Below are positions 19,059 through 28,732 of a DNA stretch of 64,000 nt, one piece after another. This DNA comes from Pirellula staleyi DSM 6068 (lineage in GTDB: Bacteria; Planctomycetota; Planctomycetia; Pirellulales; Pirellulaceae): positions 3,472,001 to 3,536,000 of the forward strand of contig NC_013720.1 in the NCBI RefSeq assembly GCF_000025185.1, in the 5' to 3' direction. Below the pieces are notes generated by a model. The model was given only the letters and a program-made list of their open reading frames with translations. It did not search any database and was not told the origin of the DNA. Each line of letters starts with the position of its first letter. Within the stretch, counting starts at the first letter, position 1. A program made the translations under genes and the position numbers.

Positions 19059-19536
19059 GTTGCCAAATCCTGATGTCTCGAAGCGAGAAGTGTTGATGGA
19101 TGGAAGGTTGGTCGATTCGCGTTCAGCAGCGTCAGTTGCCGTGGTTCACACCTAAGACGAATTGGCCGGAGGAATCGTTTTGGACTCGATCACCGGGCAA
19201 TGGTCTCTGGCAGCAAACAGGGCAAACGATCCGCACGCGCCTCCGATTTTGAAGGTTGGAGCAGTGTTTGCCACGGAGTTTGCCGTTGTGGTGAGTGACT
19301 TTGGCGAGGGGAAAGGTTCAAGCAGTTTCGTGCGTGCTAGGCTGAATTCCCCAGCCCGTGGGGGAGAGGCGATTTCTATTCTAAATTCTGGCCAGCCAGA
19401 TACCAGCGAAATGCTTGCTCCAAGGGGAAACTTCGTCGACAATTCTTGACAGCCGAAGTGGTTGTCGCGATTCGAGTTCTGAAAATGCTCGCCTTGCCGA
19501 CAACAGCCCTAAGTCTCCTTCTCTGCGCGTGGCACT
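19059..19536. other. Divergent intergenic region between MoxR and VWA genes
   Basis: About 480 bases separate two divergently transcribed genes. It should contain both promoters. Short open frames on both strands between 19152 and 19449 overlap each other and have no recognisable features. I see no RNA gene or clear operator. Confidence 0.35.
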
Positions 19537-20628
19537 ATGCTCGACCCAGCCTTCGCAAATTTGGTGAAGGAAACGACGTCGCACCGACGTCCAGCGGTGT
19601 CGTGGCTGCTCGCCTGCGGATTGCATGGCTGCGTCGCCTTGGGAGGTGCATGGATGTTTGCCAGCAGCGACCTGCCGATGGCCCCTCCGGTGGCTGTTCG
19701 CGAGGCGGGAATCGTCATCGTGACGGCGCATGCGACCCCCCAGTACTTTGCCGAAAACCATTCTAACCGCTCGGCGGACACAACTGGTCAATCTGCTGGC
19801 CAGTCGCCAGATTTTGCGGCATCGCCCGAGGTTAATCCATTACCAATCTCCGCTGAGTTGCCCCAAATCGCTCGCCGTTTGCCGCAGCAGACCGAAGGCC
19901 CACCGTCCGTCGAGGGGACTGAACAAGAGGGGAAGCCAAGCGTGTCGTCGCTCGCCAGTTTTTCGCGCGAGACGAAGTCGCCCGGGGGCCGGCCGCTGCG
20001 CGAGATTCCGTCGATCGATGTTGCGGCTGTTATGGCCGACGAGCTGCGCCGCAATCCGCCAGCCGCCAAGCCGATTGGCGAGGTCGCCAGCTTTTCGATG
20101 TTTGGAGCAACAGCCCGTGGGCGCTCGTTTGTGCTGGTGATCGATCGCTCGCAAAGCATGGGGGGCGAGGGGCTGGGGGCGATCGCTGCCGCGATGCAAG
20201 AGCTTCAAGTGCAACTCGCTGCTCTCACGCCGCAGCAACGTGTGCAAGTGGTGGCGTATAACGATTCCGCAGCGCTCTATGGCGATGGACGACTCGTGCC
20301 GGTCACACCAGCCGAGCAAGAGAAGCTGGTTCGCTTTGTCGGTGGCATTGTGGCCAGTGGCGCCACGGAGCATCGGACCGGCATTCTAGCCGCACTAAGG
20401 CTCGCGCCCGAAGTCGTGTTTTTGCTGACCGATGGAGGTGACCCGCCGCTGTCGAATCACGATTTGCGAACACTGGTCGAAGCCGCCGCTGGTCGGACGC
20501 AGATTATCGTGCTCGAGTTCGGCCGTGGTAAGCTGTCCGAAGAGAATTCGCAGGACGAAAAACTGAAGAAGCTCGCTCAAGCGACTGGCGGCATGTACCG
20601 CTATGTCGATCTGCTCGACGAGCGCTGA
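19537..20628 (+). CDS. Membrane-anchored VWA-domain protein
   Basis: The product has 363 residues. One N-terminal helix (SWLLACGLHGCVALGGAWMF) probably anchors it. A Pro/Ser-rich linker leads to a C-terminal VWA domain (about residues 185-355). The metal-site motif is FVLVIDRSQSMGGEG, with Thr in GATEH and Asp in FLLTDGGDPPL, so the site looks complete. Similar proteins are widespread in planctomycetes. It is divergent from the MoxR operon, 480 bases away, and may be functionally linked to it, but that is inference. There is no clear ribosome site before ATG 19537. Confidence 0.82.
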   Translation: MLDPAFANLVKETTSHRRPAVSWLLACGLHGCVALGGAWMFASSDLPMAPPVAVREAGIVIVTAHATPQYFAENHSNRSADTTGQSAGQSPDFAASPEVNPLPISAELPQIARRLPQQTEGPPSVEGTEQEGKPSVSSLASFSRETKSPGGRPLREIPSIDVAAVMADELRRNPPAAKPIGEVASFSMFGATARGRSFVLVIDRSQSMGGEGLGAIAAAMQELQVQLAALTPQQRVQVVAYNDSAALYGDGRLVPVTPAEQEKLVRFVGGIVASGATEHRTGILAALRLAPEVVFLLTDGGDPPLSNHDLRTLVEAAAGRTQIIVLEFGRGKLSEENSQDEKLKKLAQATGGMYRYVDLLDER

Positions 20629-20661
20629 AGATGTCGAGGCCTGCACTGCAGCCAGAGCGAA

Positions 20662-21741
20662 TCACGCGAAGTGGGCTGTGAGCGACGCAAGTGCTTGGAC
20701 AGCAAACGCTGTGGCGATCAGGGGGTCGTCTTCGCGCATCCGACTACTGGCATTCGCCCAGCTCCCATCGCGCCGCACTTCTTTTTTCAGCTCTGCCAAG
20801 ATTCCTTTGGCAAAGGTTGCGCGGTTGTTGGGGGTGAAATGGACAAGCAGCGGCGCGAGAGAAGCGTAGTAATAGTAACGCAGGCCGCGCTGCCAATCGA
20901 CTTCCTGAGGGAGCGTTTCAAAACCGGGTACAATCTCGAGATTCAGCTGCTTTTGAAGCCAAACGATAGCCGCGTCACTTTTCCACTCGTGATCAGATTT
21001 TGCTGCGGCCAGTACGAGAACGCCATCGCATGTGGCCGATCCGTAGGGGCGCGCTTCGAGCTGCTTGCTATCGACATAACCGGCTTTGTTGCTGAGCGAC
21101 ATCGGCTCGGTAGTAAATGCAAAGCCTTCCTTGGTGCGGCAGCGATGGACGTAGTCAGTGCCACGCTCGATCGACAGCTCGCGCTCGTTTGTTTCCGGCA
21201 GAGTGAGCAGCGCACGGATCACTAGCGACGTGACGGAAATGCTTGTGCCGGTGGTGATCCCCTGGGCATCTGCGCGTGAGAGAAAATCCCAGCCTCCGTA
21301 CTGCGGATGATCACTCGCAAAACCTCGACCTTCAGTCAGCTGCGATTCGACCAGGAATTTCGCGAGCAGCTCCTCGGTTTTGTCGTTGCGAAAATCGCCC
21401 CCCAGAGCTTGGATTGCGAGTAGCCAATGAGCAGCCGCATAGGTGGGAAAATCGAGTGTTCCATCAGGCGCAGCAGGGGCTTGTTTTTTGGCAAGGCCAG
21501 CCGACAAGAAGGCCTGCCCGCGCAGAAGTTCTGGAGTGAACTTTGCGCGCTGAGCGGCTGGAAGTTTTGCCAGTGTGTAGAGTATCAAGGCCGTGATCGC
21601 GGCCCCATCTTTTAGCTGGCCATAGTGATGCGAATGCCAACCCCCATCGCGTCCGATTTGCAGACGCAAGTACTTCGCGCCACGAACTAACTGCTCGAGC
21701 GATTCCTGCTGAAGTCCCTCGGTCGATGACAAGTCTTGCAT
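20662..21741 (-). CDS. Squalene-cyclase-like alpha/alpha toroid protein
   Basis: The product has 359 residues. Repeats resemble the prenyltransferase/squalene oxidase toroid (GGWHSHHYGQLKDGAAITAL, YGSATCDGVLVLAA, DGSWANASSRMREDDPLIAT). I do not see the DxDD acid motif of hopene cyclases, so enzymatic cyclisation is doubtful. There is no signal peptide with this start. ATG 21741 begins five bases after the stop of the upstream toroid gene, which supports a coupled two-gene unit; the frame is open a further 24 codons upstream within that gene. It ends 33 bases from the convergent VWA gene. Function is unknown. Confidence 0.78.
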   Translation of the reverse strand: MQDLSSTEGLQQESLEQLVRGAKYLRLQIGRDGGWHSHHYGQLKDGAAITALILYTLAKLPAAQRAKFTPELLRGQAFLSAGLAKKQAPAAPDGTLDFPTYAAAHWLLAIQALGGDFRNDKTEELLAKFLVESQLTEGRGFASDHPQYGGWDFLSRADAQGITTGTSISVTSLVIRALLTLPETNERELSIERGTDYVHRCRTKEGFAFTTEPMSLSNKAGYVDSKQLEARPYGSATCDGVLVLAAAKSDHEWKSDAAIVWLQKQLNLEIVPGFETLPQEVDWQRGLRYYYYASLAPLLVHFTPNNRATFAKGILAELKKEVRRDGSWANASSRMREDDPLIATAFAVQALASLTAHFA

Positions 21742-21746
21742 CGACG

Positions 21747-22874
21747 TTATGCCTGCGAGATAGGCAGGTAGCGATTGGGAGCGCTCAGCACCAGGATCGC
21801 TGCAGCCGTGCAAAACGTGCGGCTGGTGATGCAGTGATGGCCGGTCCAGCTGCCGTCGCTATTTTGCACGCCGACAATCCTGTCGCGAACGGTGGGGAAC
21901 CATTTGCTCCAACCTTCGCCACCTTCCTGCAGCATCGTTTCGGTGATGAGATGGAACGCGAGATATTCTTCGCCACCTGCTTGCGAGAAAGCGGTGTTGT
22001 CTTTGTTGACGAGCTGCAGCACATCGGCGAAGGCCTTCTTAGCTGCTGGTTCGTTTTCCATACCCAGAGCATACAGAACACGAACACCGGTCGCATTTTT
22101 GTAGAGCGTGTGCATCCAGCTTCCCTGATTGGGATTGGTCGCCGCGCTCATTTGCTGCAGCAAGTGCTTGGCGGTGAGGTCGGGTGAGCCACCCACTTTC
22201 AGCCCTGAATAATGAGCCGCTCGCAAAGCCACCCAGCCCATCACGGTACCTAAGGTCGGAGCCCAACTCTGATTGCCCCAATGTCCCTCGGCGGTTTGCG
22301 AGCCCACGATTGCTGCGACCACACGTCGCAAGGCATCGCGTACCGGATCGGTGTCCCAACCTTCGCCAATCGCTTCGGCCAGATAAAGTGCCGCAAAGAA
22401 GCTGTGGGCATGTCGGCCAATTTTGTTTTGCAGCTGCGTCCCTTGCATCGAAGTGATGTCGTCGGCTGGCATCACTTCCGTTGCTTGGATCAGGTACGAA
22501 ACGATCCGCTGCACTTCGCGACTCCGTGGCCCCTCCACCGGCGTGTTGCCTGTGGCCATGAGCGCAAGTCCCACCATCGAGGAGCAACCAATGTCGGTCG
22601 GCTGACCAATATCGACTCCGCAACCACCGTCGCGGTGCATCGTCTTCATCAGCCACTCGACCCCTCGGCGAATCGACACTTCGCTCTGCGGCGTGAACTC
22701 TTCGAACGTGGCGGCTGCCGTCGCAGGAGCTGTCGACGCAGGGGCTGTTTTCTTTTCGTCACCTTCGGCGGCCCAAACGCGGGCTCGGTATCCGGCCAAT
22801 CCTGCCGCAGCAAGCGTTGCCGCTGAAATGCCCGAAGTCGTTAGCCAGTCGCGACGTGTGAACCGCTTACTCAT
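21747..22874 (-). CDS. Tat-exported squalene-cyclase-like toroid protein
   Basis: The product has 375 residues. The N-terminus MSKRFTRRDWLTTSG followed by an Ala/Gly-rich helix and RVWAAEG is a twin-arginine signal peptide. The mature part has toroid repeats (MHRDGGCGVDIGQPTDIGCS, AEGHWGNQSWAPTLGTVMGW, NSDGSWTGHHCITSRTFCTA). No DxDD cyclase motif is visible. ATG 22874 is preceded by GGGGAG about nine bases upstream. Tat export implies that the protein folds, or binds a cofactor, before secretion. It pairs with the cytoplasm-like toroid protein downstream. Substrate and role are unknown. Confidence 0.83.
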   Translation of the reverse strand: MSKRFTRRDWLTTSGISAATLAAAGLAGYRARVWAAEGDEKKTAPASTAPATAAATFEEFTPQSEVSIRRGVEWLMKTMHRDGGCGVDIGQPTDIGCSSMVGLALMATGNTPVEGPRSREVQRIVSYLIQATEVMPADDITSMQGTQLQNKIGRHAHSFFAALYLAEAIGEGWDTDPVRDALRRVVAAIVGSQTAEGHWGNQSWAPTLGTVMGWVALRAAHYSGLKVGGSPDLTAKHLLQQMSAATNPNQGSWMHTLYKNATGVRVLYALGMENEPAAKKAFADVLQLVNKDNTAFSQAGGEEYLAFHLITETMLQEGGEGWSKWFPTVRDRIVGVQNSDGSWTGHHCITSRTFCTAAAILVLSAPNRYLPISQA

Positions 22875-23053
22875 CGAAAAGATCTCCCCGGTGGGCCCGC
22901 TCTGCGATGGTCGCCAGAAGCTACATTCGCAGAAAGGACGCAGGCCTCGATTATCGAGTCCTGCGCGAGCCGCGTCAAACATTCGTTACGAGCGCGGAGC
23001 GATTTTGGCTCCGGGTGAAACTACGATAAACCTTGACCCTTAGTGCACTTTGC

Positions 23054-23064
23054 CCTGGTCCAGG
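23054..23064. promoter_or_regulatory. Small palindrome upstream of the histidine kinase gene
   Basis: CCTGG-T-CCAGG is an 11-base palindrome 67 bases before the kinase start and 16 bases after a TTGACC hexamer at 23033-23038. No good -10 box is at the right spacing, so a promoter-operator reading is speculative. Confidence 0.2.
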
Positions 23065-23130
23065 TTTTCAGAAACTCCTAAAATTTAAGTCTGGTTCGCC
23101 TTTTCTCTGCTAGCGTTCAAAAGCGGTCTC

Positions 23131-25041
23131 ATGGGTTATCGCAGCCTCAAAAAATATCTCGGGGAGACAAATCTCGAGCGCAAGTGCCGCTGGCTCTTCG
23201 GTATTTGTTTGTTTGGGCTGATTTTCTTTGCGTTCTTCCTGGTCGATTGGATCGGCGAAGACCTGGTGAAACGAAACATTCACCGCAATGGCCGCGAATG
23301 GGTACGCGATTTCCTCTACGACGCTCACTGGGAAGCCTGGGAAACCGATCCCACCAAAAAACCGGTCCGGGCGACCCTCAGCCGACTGCTGCTGCCGCAA
23401 AAGTTCGAGGCTCGCGTGATCGCCCTCGATCGCTCGCTCGTCGATGCCATGAATCAAGAGGGGCTGAACTTTCGCGAAGGTGAGAACCAGCAGCCTCGTC
23501 AGCGATTGTGGGCACCCGACGATCCTGAAGAAGCCAAACTGCTAGAGTCTCTGAAAAGCGATTTCGAGAAAGCACTCGCTCCCAAACCTGCGCTCACTTC
23601 CCCCTCCGATGCGCCGCTTCCTCCCGACGATCCGCTGGCGGAGACTTCCGGCGGTTTTGAAGTCTCCGACGAGGATGAACCGTTCAAAGCGCATCCCGAC
23701 CCTGAAAGTGGCCGGTACTATTTCTATCAACCAGTCTCGTGGCAGCATAATTTTTGCAAAAGCTGCCACGAAGGTTCGTATGGCAAGTTCGCCATGAGCG
23801 CGTCGGAATCGTTTGCGCCGCAGGAAGCCGATCTGCCGTTCTTGGTGGTTCGTGTTGCGCTTCCCTATAGCGACGCGCGTGCGGCGATCAACTGGACACG
23901 CGCCGTGCTGCTGGCGGTCGGCATTCTTACGGTCTTCATGTCGATGGTGGCGCTCTGGATGGTGGTGAAGTACGTCGTCATCAAGCCACTTTCGCACCTG
24001 CGAAGTGTGAGCGAAGCGGTGACGCGTGGCGATCTTCAGCAGCGGGCCGATATTCACACGAACGACGAATTCGAAGATCTCGCCGCATCGTTCAACAAGA
24101 TGCTCCGCCACTTAACCGACGCGCAGTCGGAACTGAAAGAAGCCAACTACGATCTCGATGCGAAAGTCGATCAGCTCGCGCAGCTGAATATGCGATTGCA
24201 TGAAATGAATCGTCTGAAGGGCGAGTTTCTCGCGAATATGAGCCACGAACTGCGCACCCCGCTCAACAGCATCATCGGGTTTTCCGAAGTGCTGGCCGGA
24301 ATCGATTCGCTCACCGATAAGCAAAAGCGTTACGCACAAAACATTCAAAAGTCGGGCCGTTCGCTCCTCGAAATGATCAACGACATCCTGGATCTCGCCA
24401 AACTCGAGGCGGGAAAAATGGATGTGCGTTTGAGTGAATTTCGTATCGATTCGATTCTTTCGGCTCACTGCGACATGGTGCGATCGCTCACCGAAGATAA
24501 GAACATCGATCTCGTCCTCGATATCGAAAACGATCTGCCGGCCCTCTATCAGGATCAAGCCAAGCTGCAGCAAATCCTGACGAATCTGCTCAGCAACGCT
24601 ATCAAGTTCACCCCCGAAGGTGGTCGCATCACCGTTGGCGCGAAAGGGGATTCGCGAGGTTTCATCGAGATGTATGTCTCCGACACTGGCGTGGGAATTG
24701 CCGATGCCGACAAAGAAATCATCTTCGAGAAGTTTCGCCAAGGGACCGCTGTGCTCGGTCGTGACAATCTCACGCGCGAGTACTCGGGAACCGGCCTGGG
24801 ACTCTCGATCGTTAAAGAGCTTTGCAAACTTCTCGGTGGTGAAGTGAGCGTCGAAAGTGAACTCGGACGCGGCAGCACGTTCCGTGTAACGATTCCTTGG
24901 ATGCGTGCCGATCAACCACAAGCAGCAGCGAAGTTGCAATCGCGACTCGATGATCTGACCAAGCCACGGCGGCTCGATTTTCAGCGTGGCGATGAACCCG
25001 ACACAACTTCCTCGAGTCAGCCAGCCGCTGCCGGTTCTTAG
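23131..25041 (+). CDS. Membrane sensor histidine kinase with CxxCH haem motif in sensor domain
   Basis: The product has 636 residues. Helix one (about residues 20-42) and helix two (about 258-285) enclose a ~215-residue periplasmic sensor. The sensor contains NFCKSCHEG, with Cys209, Cys212 and His213 forming a c-type haem attachment motif. A HAMP linker follows (about 285-338), then a short coiled coil. The kinase core has H-box MSHELRTPLNSI with phospho-accepting His372, N-box LTNLLSNAIKFTPEGG, and G-boxes VSDTGVGIA and GTGLGLSIVKEL. No response regulator gene is adjacent. A redox, NO or oxygen-sensing role is inferred from the haem motif. Confidence 0.93.
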   Translation: MGYRSLKKYLGETNLERKCRWLFGICLFGLIFFAFFLVDWIGEDLVKRNIHRNGREWVRDFLYDAHWEAWETDPTKKPVRATLSRLLLPQKFEARVIALDRSLVDAMNQEGLNFREGENQQPRQRLWAPDDPEEAKLLESLKSDFEKALAPKPALTSPSDAPLPPDDPLAETSGGFEVSDEDEPFKAHPDPESGRYYFYQPVSWQHNFCKSCHEGSYGKFAMSASESFAPQEADLPFLVVRVALPYSDARAAINWTRAVLLAVGILTVFMSMVALWMVVKYVVIKPLSHLRSVSEAVTRGDLQQRADIHTNDEFEDLAASFNKMLRHLTDAQSELKEANYDLDAKVDQLAQLNMRLHEMNRLKGEFLANMSHELRTPLNSIIGFSEVLAGIDSLTDKQKRYAQNIQKSGRSLLEMINDILDLAKLEAGKMDVRLSEFRIDSILSAHCDMVRSLTEDKNIDLVLDIENDLPALYQDQAKLQQILTNLLSNAIKFTPEGGRITVGAKGDSRGFIEMYVSDTGVGIADADKEIIFEKFRQGTAVLGRDNLTREYSGTGLGLSIVKELCKLLGGEVSVESELGRGSTFRVTIPWMRADQPQAAAKLQSRLDDLTKPRRLDFQRGDEPDTTSSSQPAAAGS

Positions 25042-25045
25042 TCCG

Positions 25046-25069
25046 AGCGAGCCTCGCTGATCGATCAGC
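25046..25069. repeat. Paired inverted repeats between convergent genes
   Basis: AGCGAG-C-CTCGCT (25046-25058) overlaps a perfect 14-base palindrome GCTGATCGATCAGC (25056-25069). They lie in the 23-base gap between the convergent histidine kinase and moeA genes and run over the moeA stop codon. Neither is followed by a T-run. A bidirectional transcription stop is possible but unproven. Confidence 0.35.
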
Positions 25070-26300
25070 TTCCCGAAAGTGGCTGCACGATCACCTCGGC
25101 CTCGCGTTCGTAAGTAATATCTCCCGCTGGGAAACAGATCAAAGCGTCGGCCTGTGCGAGCGTTCGCAGATCGCCCGAACCTTTCCAGCTGAGCGGCTCG
25201 ACCAGCAGTTTCGTCGCCTCTCCGGTCAGCAACTTTCCGGGCCAAAACGTGGGGCGATCGCCGCGGCAAGTGTGCGTTTTGCTAAGTGCCGCTGGTCGTC
25301 GTTGGATCGAAGAGGAGGCCAAACCTTGCAAGGTTGCGATGGCCGTTCGTACAAACAGCTCGAAACAAACCAGACCACTCACAGGATTGCCGGGTAGTCC
25401 AAAGACGAGTGTCGGTGGCGCATCGGGGTGGCTTGGGGTGCTGCGATCTTTGGTTCCAAACCAAAGTGGTTTGCCCGGCTTCAGGCTCACCTTGTGAAAG
25501 TGATTTTTAACTCCGAGCGATTCGAGCACTTGCGGAACCAGATCGAGCACTCCGGCAGAAACGCCCCCCGATAACAGCAACAAATCGTGCTGGAGACCAG
25601 CCGCGATATGTTGCTCGAGGCTATCGCGATCATCACGGGCGATGCCGAGGATGGTGACCACCGCGCCGCAGCTCTCTGCAAGTCCTGCCAGGAGTGAACT
25701 GTTGCTGTTTCGCAGCGCACCAGCAGGGGGCTTTTCGCTCGGATCGACCAGTTCATTGCCGGTGGCAAGAATCGCGACACGAGCGGCCGGAACAACCGTG
25801 GGATGAGTGTAGCCGACTTCGGCCAGCAGACCCATTTCGATGCCACGAATTTTTGTTCCCGGTGATAGAACTACTTCACCAGTTTTCATCGACGAACCGC
25901 GCCGCGCGATGTTTTGTCCCAACGTGATTTTTGATTCGTCGATCACAATTTTGCCATCAGCCACTTGTGTTTTCTCGATCATCACAACTCCCGCAGTCGC
26001 TGCAGGAATTGGTGCGCCGGTCATGATTCGAGTGCAAGTGCCAGGCTCGATGGCTTTCGTCGGGAGCGAACCCGCAACCACTTCTTCGAGCAGCGTGAGG
26101 GGTGTGCGTGGAGCATCGATCAGCGAAGCATGAATGGCATAGCCATCGACGATCGATTTGTCGTGCGGAGGAGAATCGACATCGCTCACCACTTCGGCCG
26201 CGAGCACCCGCGCCAAAGATGCAGCCAGCGGCATCGAACAAGCTGGCAGGGGACGCAAATGCTGGCGGATCTTAGCGATCGCCGATTCGACCGTTTCCAT
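25065..26300 (-). CDS. moeA: Molybdopterin molybdenumtransferase MoeA
   Basis: MoeA inserts molybdate into adenylated molybdopterin in the last step of Mo-cofactor synthesis. The product has 411 residues, the usual length. Signature segments are DVDSPPHDKSIVDGYAI near the N-terminus, RIMTGAPIPAATAGVVMIE, LLSGGVSAGVLD in the MogA-like domain, and VFGLPGNPVSGLVCFELF. The C-terminal beta domain is present. No other molybdopterin gene is adjacent. It starts 33 bases upstream of the pabA stop region on the same strand, so the two may be co-transcribed. Confidence 0.95.
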   Translation of the reverse strand: METVESAIAKIRQHLRPLPACSMPLAASLARVLAAEVVSDVDSPPHDKSIVDGYAIHASLIDAPRTPLTLLEEVVAGSLPTKAIEPGTCTRIMTGAPIPAATAGVVMIEKTQVADGKIVIDESKITLGQNIARRGSSMKTGEVVLSPGTKIRGIEMGLLAEVGYTHPTVVPAARVAILATGNELVDPSEKPPAGALRNSNSSLLAGLAESCGAVVTILGIARDDRDSLEQHIAAGLQHDLLLLSGGVSAGVLDLVPQVLESLGVKNHFHKVSLKPGKPLWFGTKDRSTPSHPDAPPTLVFGLPGNPVSGLVCFELFVRTAIATLQGLASSSIQRRPAALSKTHTCRGDRPTFWPGKLLTGEATKLLVEPLSWKGSGDLRTLAQADALICFPAGDITYEREAEVIVQPLSGS

Positions 26301-26333
26301 CGCAGGTCTTACCTTGGAGAGAGGCTGGCGAAA

Positions 26334-26915
<582 letters not shown>

Positions 26916-27094
26916 CGTAGGGCTCGAAAGAAAGCAGCGATTCGCTCGTGGAACTTGAGGTGACGACCAGGGGCGAGCCATCGCTCACGTTGGTCTTACA
27001 GATGATACACACTGCGAGCGGTTTTGCAGGAGTACTAGTTGCGCCGCTATACCAGAACGAGAGCCCGGCGGAGGGTTGGAGGTTCGCGGCCAGC

Positions 27095-27838
27095 TTAGTT
27101 CAAGCTGAACGGAGGGGGGTAGGGGCTTCGATCTGGGCGATCGCCGGTTTTGTCGAGCAGCCGCGTGAAGTGGTCGATCATTTGATGTGCTCGACGATCG
27201 ACATTCCATTCCGCCAGCAGCCGCTGCTTCACGGTGAGCGAAAGTCCCAGCGTGTAGGCAAAAATGTCGGTGAGCATGCCGAGCGAAATTTGGCTGGCGA
27301 GAAGTTCGTCGAGTTGGCGCTGAATAGCACTGTTGTCGGGCATGAGAGTCCGTGCACGATCGACAAGTGTCCGCTGAAGCTGCGGCCGTTTGGCGGCAGT
27401 CGTGCTGGGATAAAAGTCGTCGAGCAGATCGACTTCCGCCCGCCGAAACGCTTGGCTCATCGGAAGTTCGCGACGAATTGCCGCCCGACGAACACCTTGC
27501 AGCAGCACATTGTGCCGACCATCGTCGGCGGGTTGATGCGAAATGATTTTGCACAGGCATGCCACGGGCGAAATGGCCGGGCGACCACCGTAGTCGCGTT
27601 CCCACCCTGGTTCGAGCAGCACCATCGCAATCAAGCGATCGGTTTCGAGTGCTTCGGTAAGCAAGTCGACATACCGCGGCTCGAAAATGTGCAAAGGCTG
27701 CACAACGTGCGGAAAAACGACTAGGTTCGGCAAGGGAAACAACCTCACCTGACCAGAGAACTGGCCGAGCGAAATCGAGCTGTCATCAAAGGACGACATA
27801 GGTTGGTTCGTAACGAAGTTGCCGAGGGGTACAGTCAT
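27095..27838 (-). CDS. LON substrate-binding-domain protein
   Basis: The product has 247 residues. It carries the N-terminal LON domain pattern VRLFPLPNLVVFPHVVQPLH, then IFEPRYVDLL, with later VACLCKIISHQ and VLLQGVRRAAI. The ATPase and protease domains of Lon are absent, so this is a free-standing LON-domain protein. Such proteins are widespread; a substrate-recognition role is presumed. A start at Met14 (27799) is an alternative to ATG 27838. It is transcribed in the same direction as pabA and moeA but with a 180-base gap to pabA. Confidence 0.9.
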   Translation of the reverse strand: MTVPLGNFVTNQPMSSFDDSSISLGQFSGQVRLFPLPNLVVFPHVVQPLHIFEPRYVDLLTEALETDRLIAMVLLEPGWERDYGGRPAISPVACLCKIISHQPADDGRHNVLLQGVRRAAIRRELPMSQAFRRAEVDLLDDFYPSTTAAKRPQLQRTLVDRARTLMPDNSAIQRQLDELLASQISLGMLTDIFAYTLGLSLTVKQRLLAEWNVDRRAHQMIDHFTRLLDKTGDRPDRSPYPPPFSLN

Positions 27839-27951
27839 TCGCGTGGCTAGATTACACCACTCTAGGTGGTCTAGTGCGAAAGTTTAGCACTCCCCAAAGT
27901 GGCGGTAAAGTGCATGCCTGGAAATGTATTTCGGATTTTGACTCGATCGTT

Positions 27952-28527
27952 TCAGATTTCTTGCAGCATTTGAGCGAAAACTTCCAACGGAAGTCCCACG
28001 ACATTGGACTCACTTCCTTCGATGAGGTGGACCCAGTCGAGCCCATCCTGATAGCCGAACGCCCCCGCTTTTCCTTCCCAGCCGTCGGTGTCGAGATAGG
28101 CCTCGAGTTGTTGGTCGGTGACAGGGTCCATGATGAGTTTGCTGCGGTCGACCCGAATCTGGGGGCGAATGCCGGGGCGTTTCCAGAGGCACAGTCCGCT
28201 GTAAACGTGGTGCTCGCGGCCGCGCATCATGCGGAGCATCTCCCGGGCGTGATCGCGGTCGCTAGGCTTCCCGAGGATCATGCCGCAACATTCCGCGACG
28301 GTGTCGCAGCCGATCACGATTCCGTGGTCGACCTGCACTGCCACGTCGGCTGCTTTTTGCATCGCCAGTCGAGCGACGAGTTCCGGAGGTGTTTCGCGGC
28401 TGCAGATGCCACACTCGGCCGTGTCGGCCGGAGCAAACACCGTAAAGTCATAGCCAGCTTCACTTAAGAGCTGTCGACGTCGTGGCGAACTGCTCGCCAG
28501 GTACAACGGTGGCAGGGGGCTGTTCAT
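27952..28527 (-). CDS. maf: Maf-family nucleotide pyrophosphatase
   Basis: Maf proteins hydrolyse non-canonical or UTP/dTTP-type nucleoside triphosphates and have been linked to septum inhibition. The product has 191 residues from ATG 28527 (a GTG four codons upstream is possible). The motif LYLASSSPRRRQLLSEAG is diagnostic. IVIGCDTVAE supplies the conserved Asp, and DGWEGKAGAFGYQD and GSESNVVGLPLE match the C-terminal conserved region. It lies 113 bases upstream of the LON-domain gene on the same strand and divergent from the pseudouridine synthase gene. Confidence 0.94.
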   Translation of the reverse strand: MNSPLPPLYLASSSPRRRQLLSEAGYDFTVFAPADTAECGICSRETPPELVARLAMQKAADVAVQVDHGIVIGCDTVAECCGMILGKPSDRDHAREMLRMMRGREHHVYSGLCLWKRPGIRPQIRVDRSKLIMDPVTDQQLEAYLDTDGWEGKAGAFGYQDGLDWVHLIEGSESNVVGLPLEVFAQMLQEI

Positions 28528-28732
28528 CGAGGAGTTCACATCGAAAGAGCGGCGGAATCACCAGAACCGAGAGAGCTTGGCAACATTCTAGCAATGTTTG
28601 CCAGCAGCATCCGTGTGCGGCAACTGACAGCTGCTAAGATAGAGGTATCACACGACTTGAAGCCTGTCGTCGTTGAGGGAGAGCGACCTCCCTCGATGTT
28701 TTTGAGCGATTTTTCTTGCAGCAGCTTCGCCT

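Noticed and set aside
24112-25269. 385-codon minus-strand frame opposite the histidine kinase core
   Set aside because: It overlaps the H, N and G boxes of the kinase and runs into moeA; it is a shadow.
26948-27724. 258-codon plus-strand frame opposite the LON-domain gene
   Set aside because: The minus strand matches the LON substrate-binding domain; the plus frame does not match anything.
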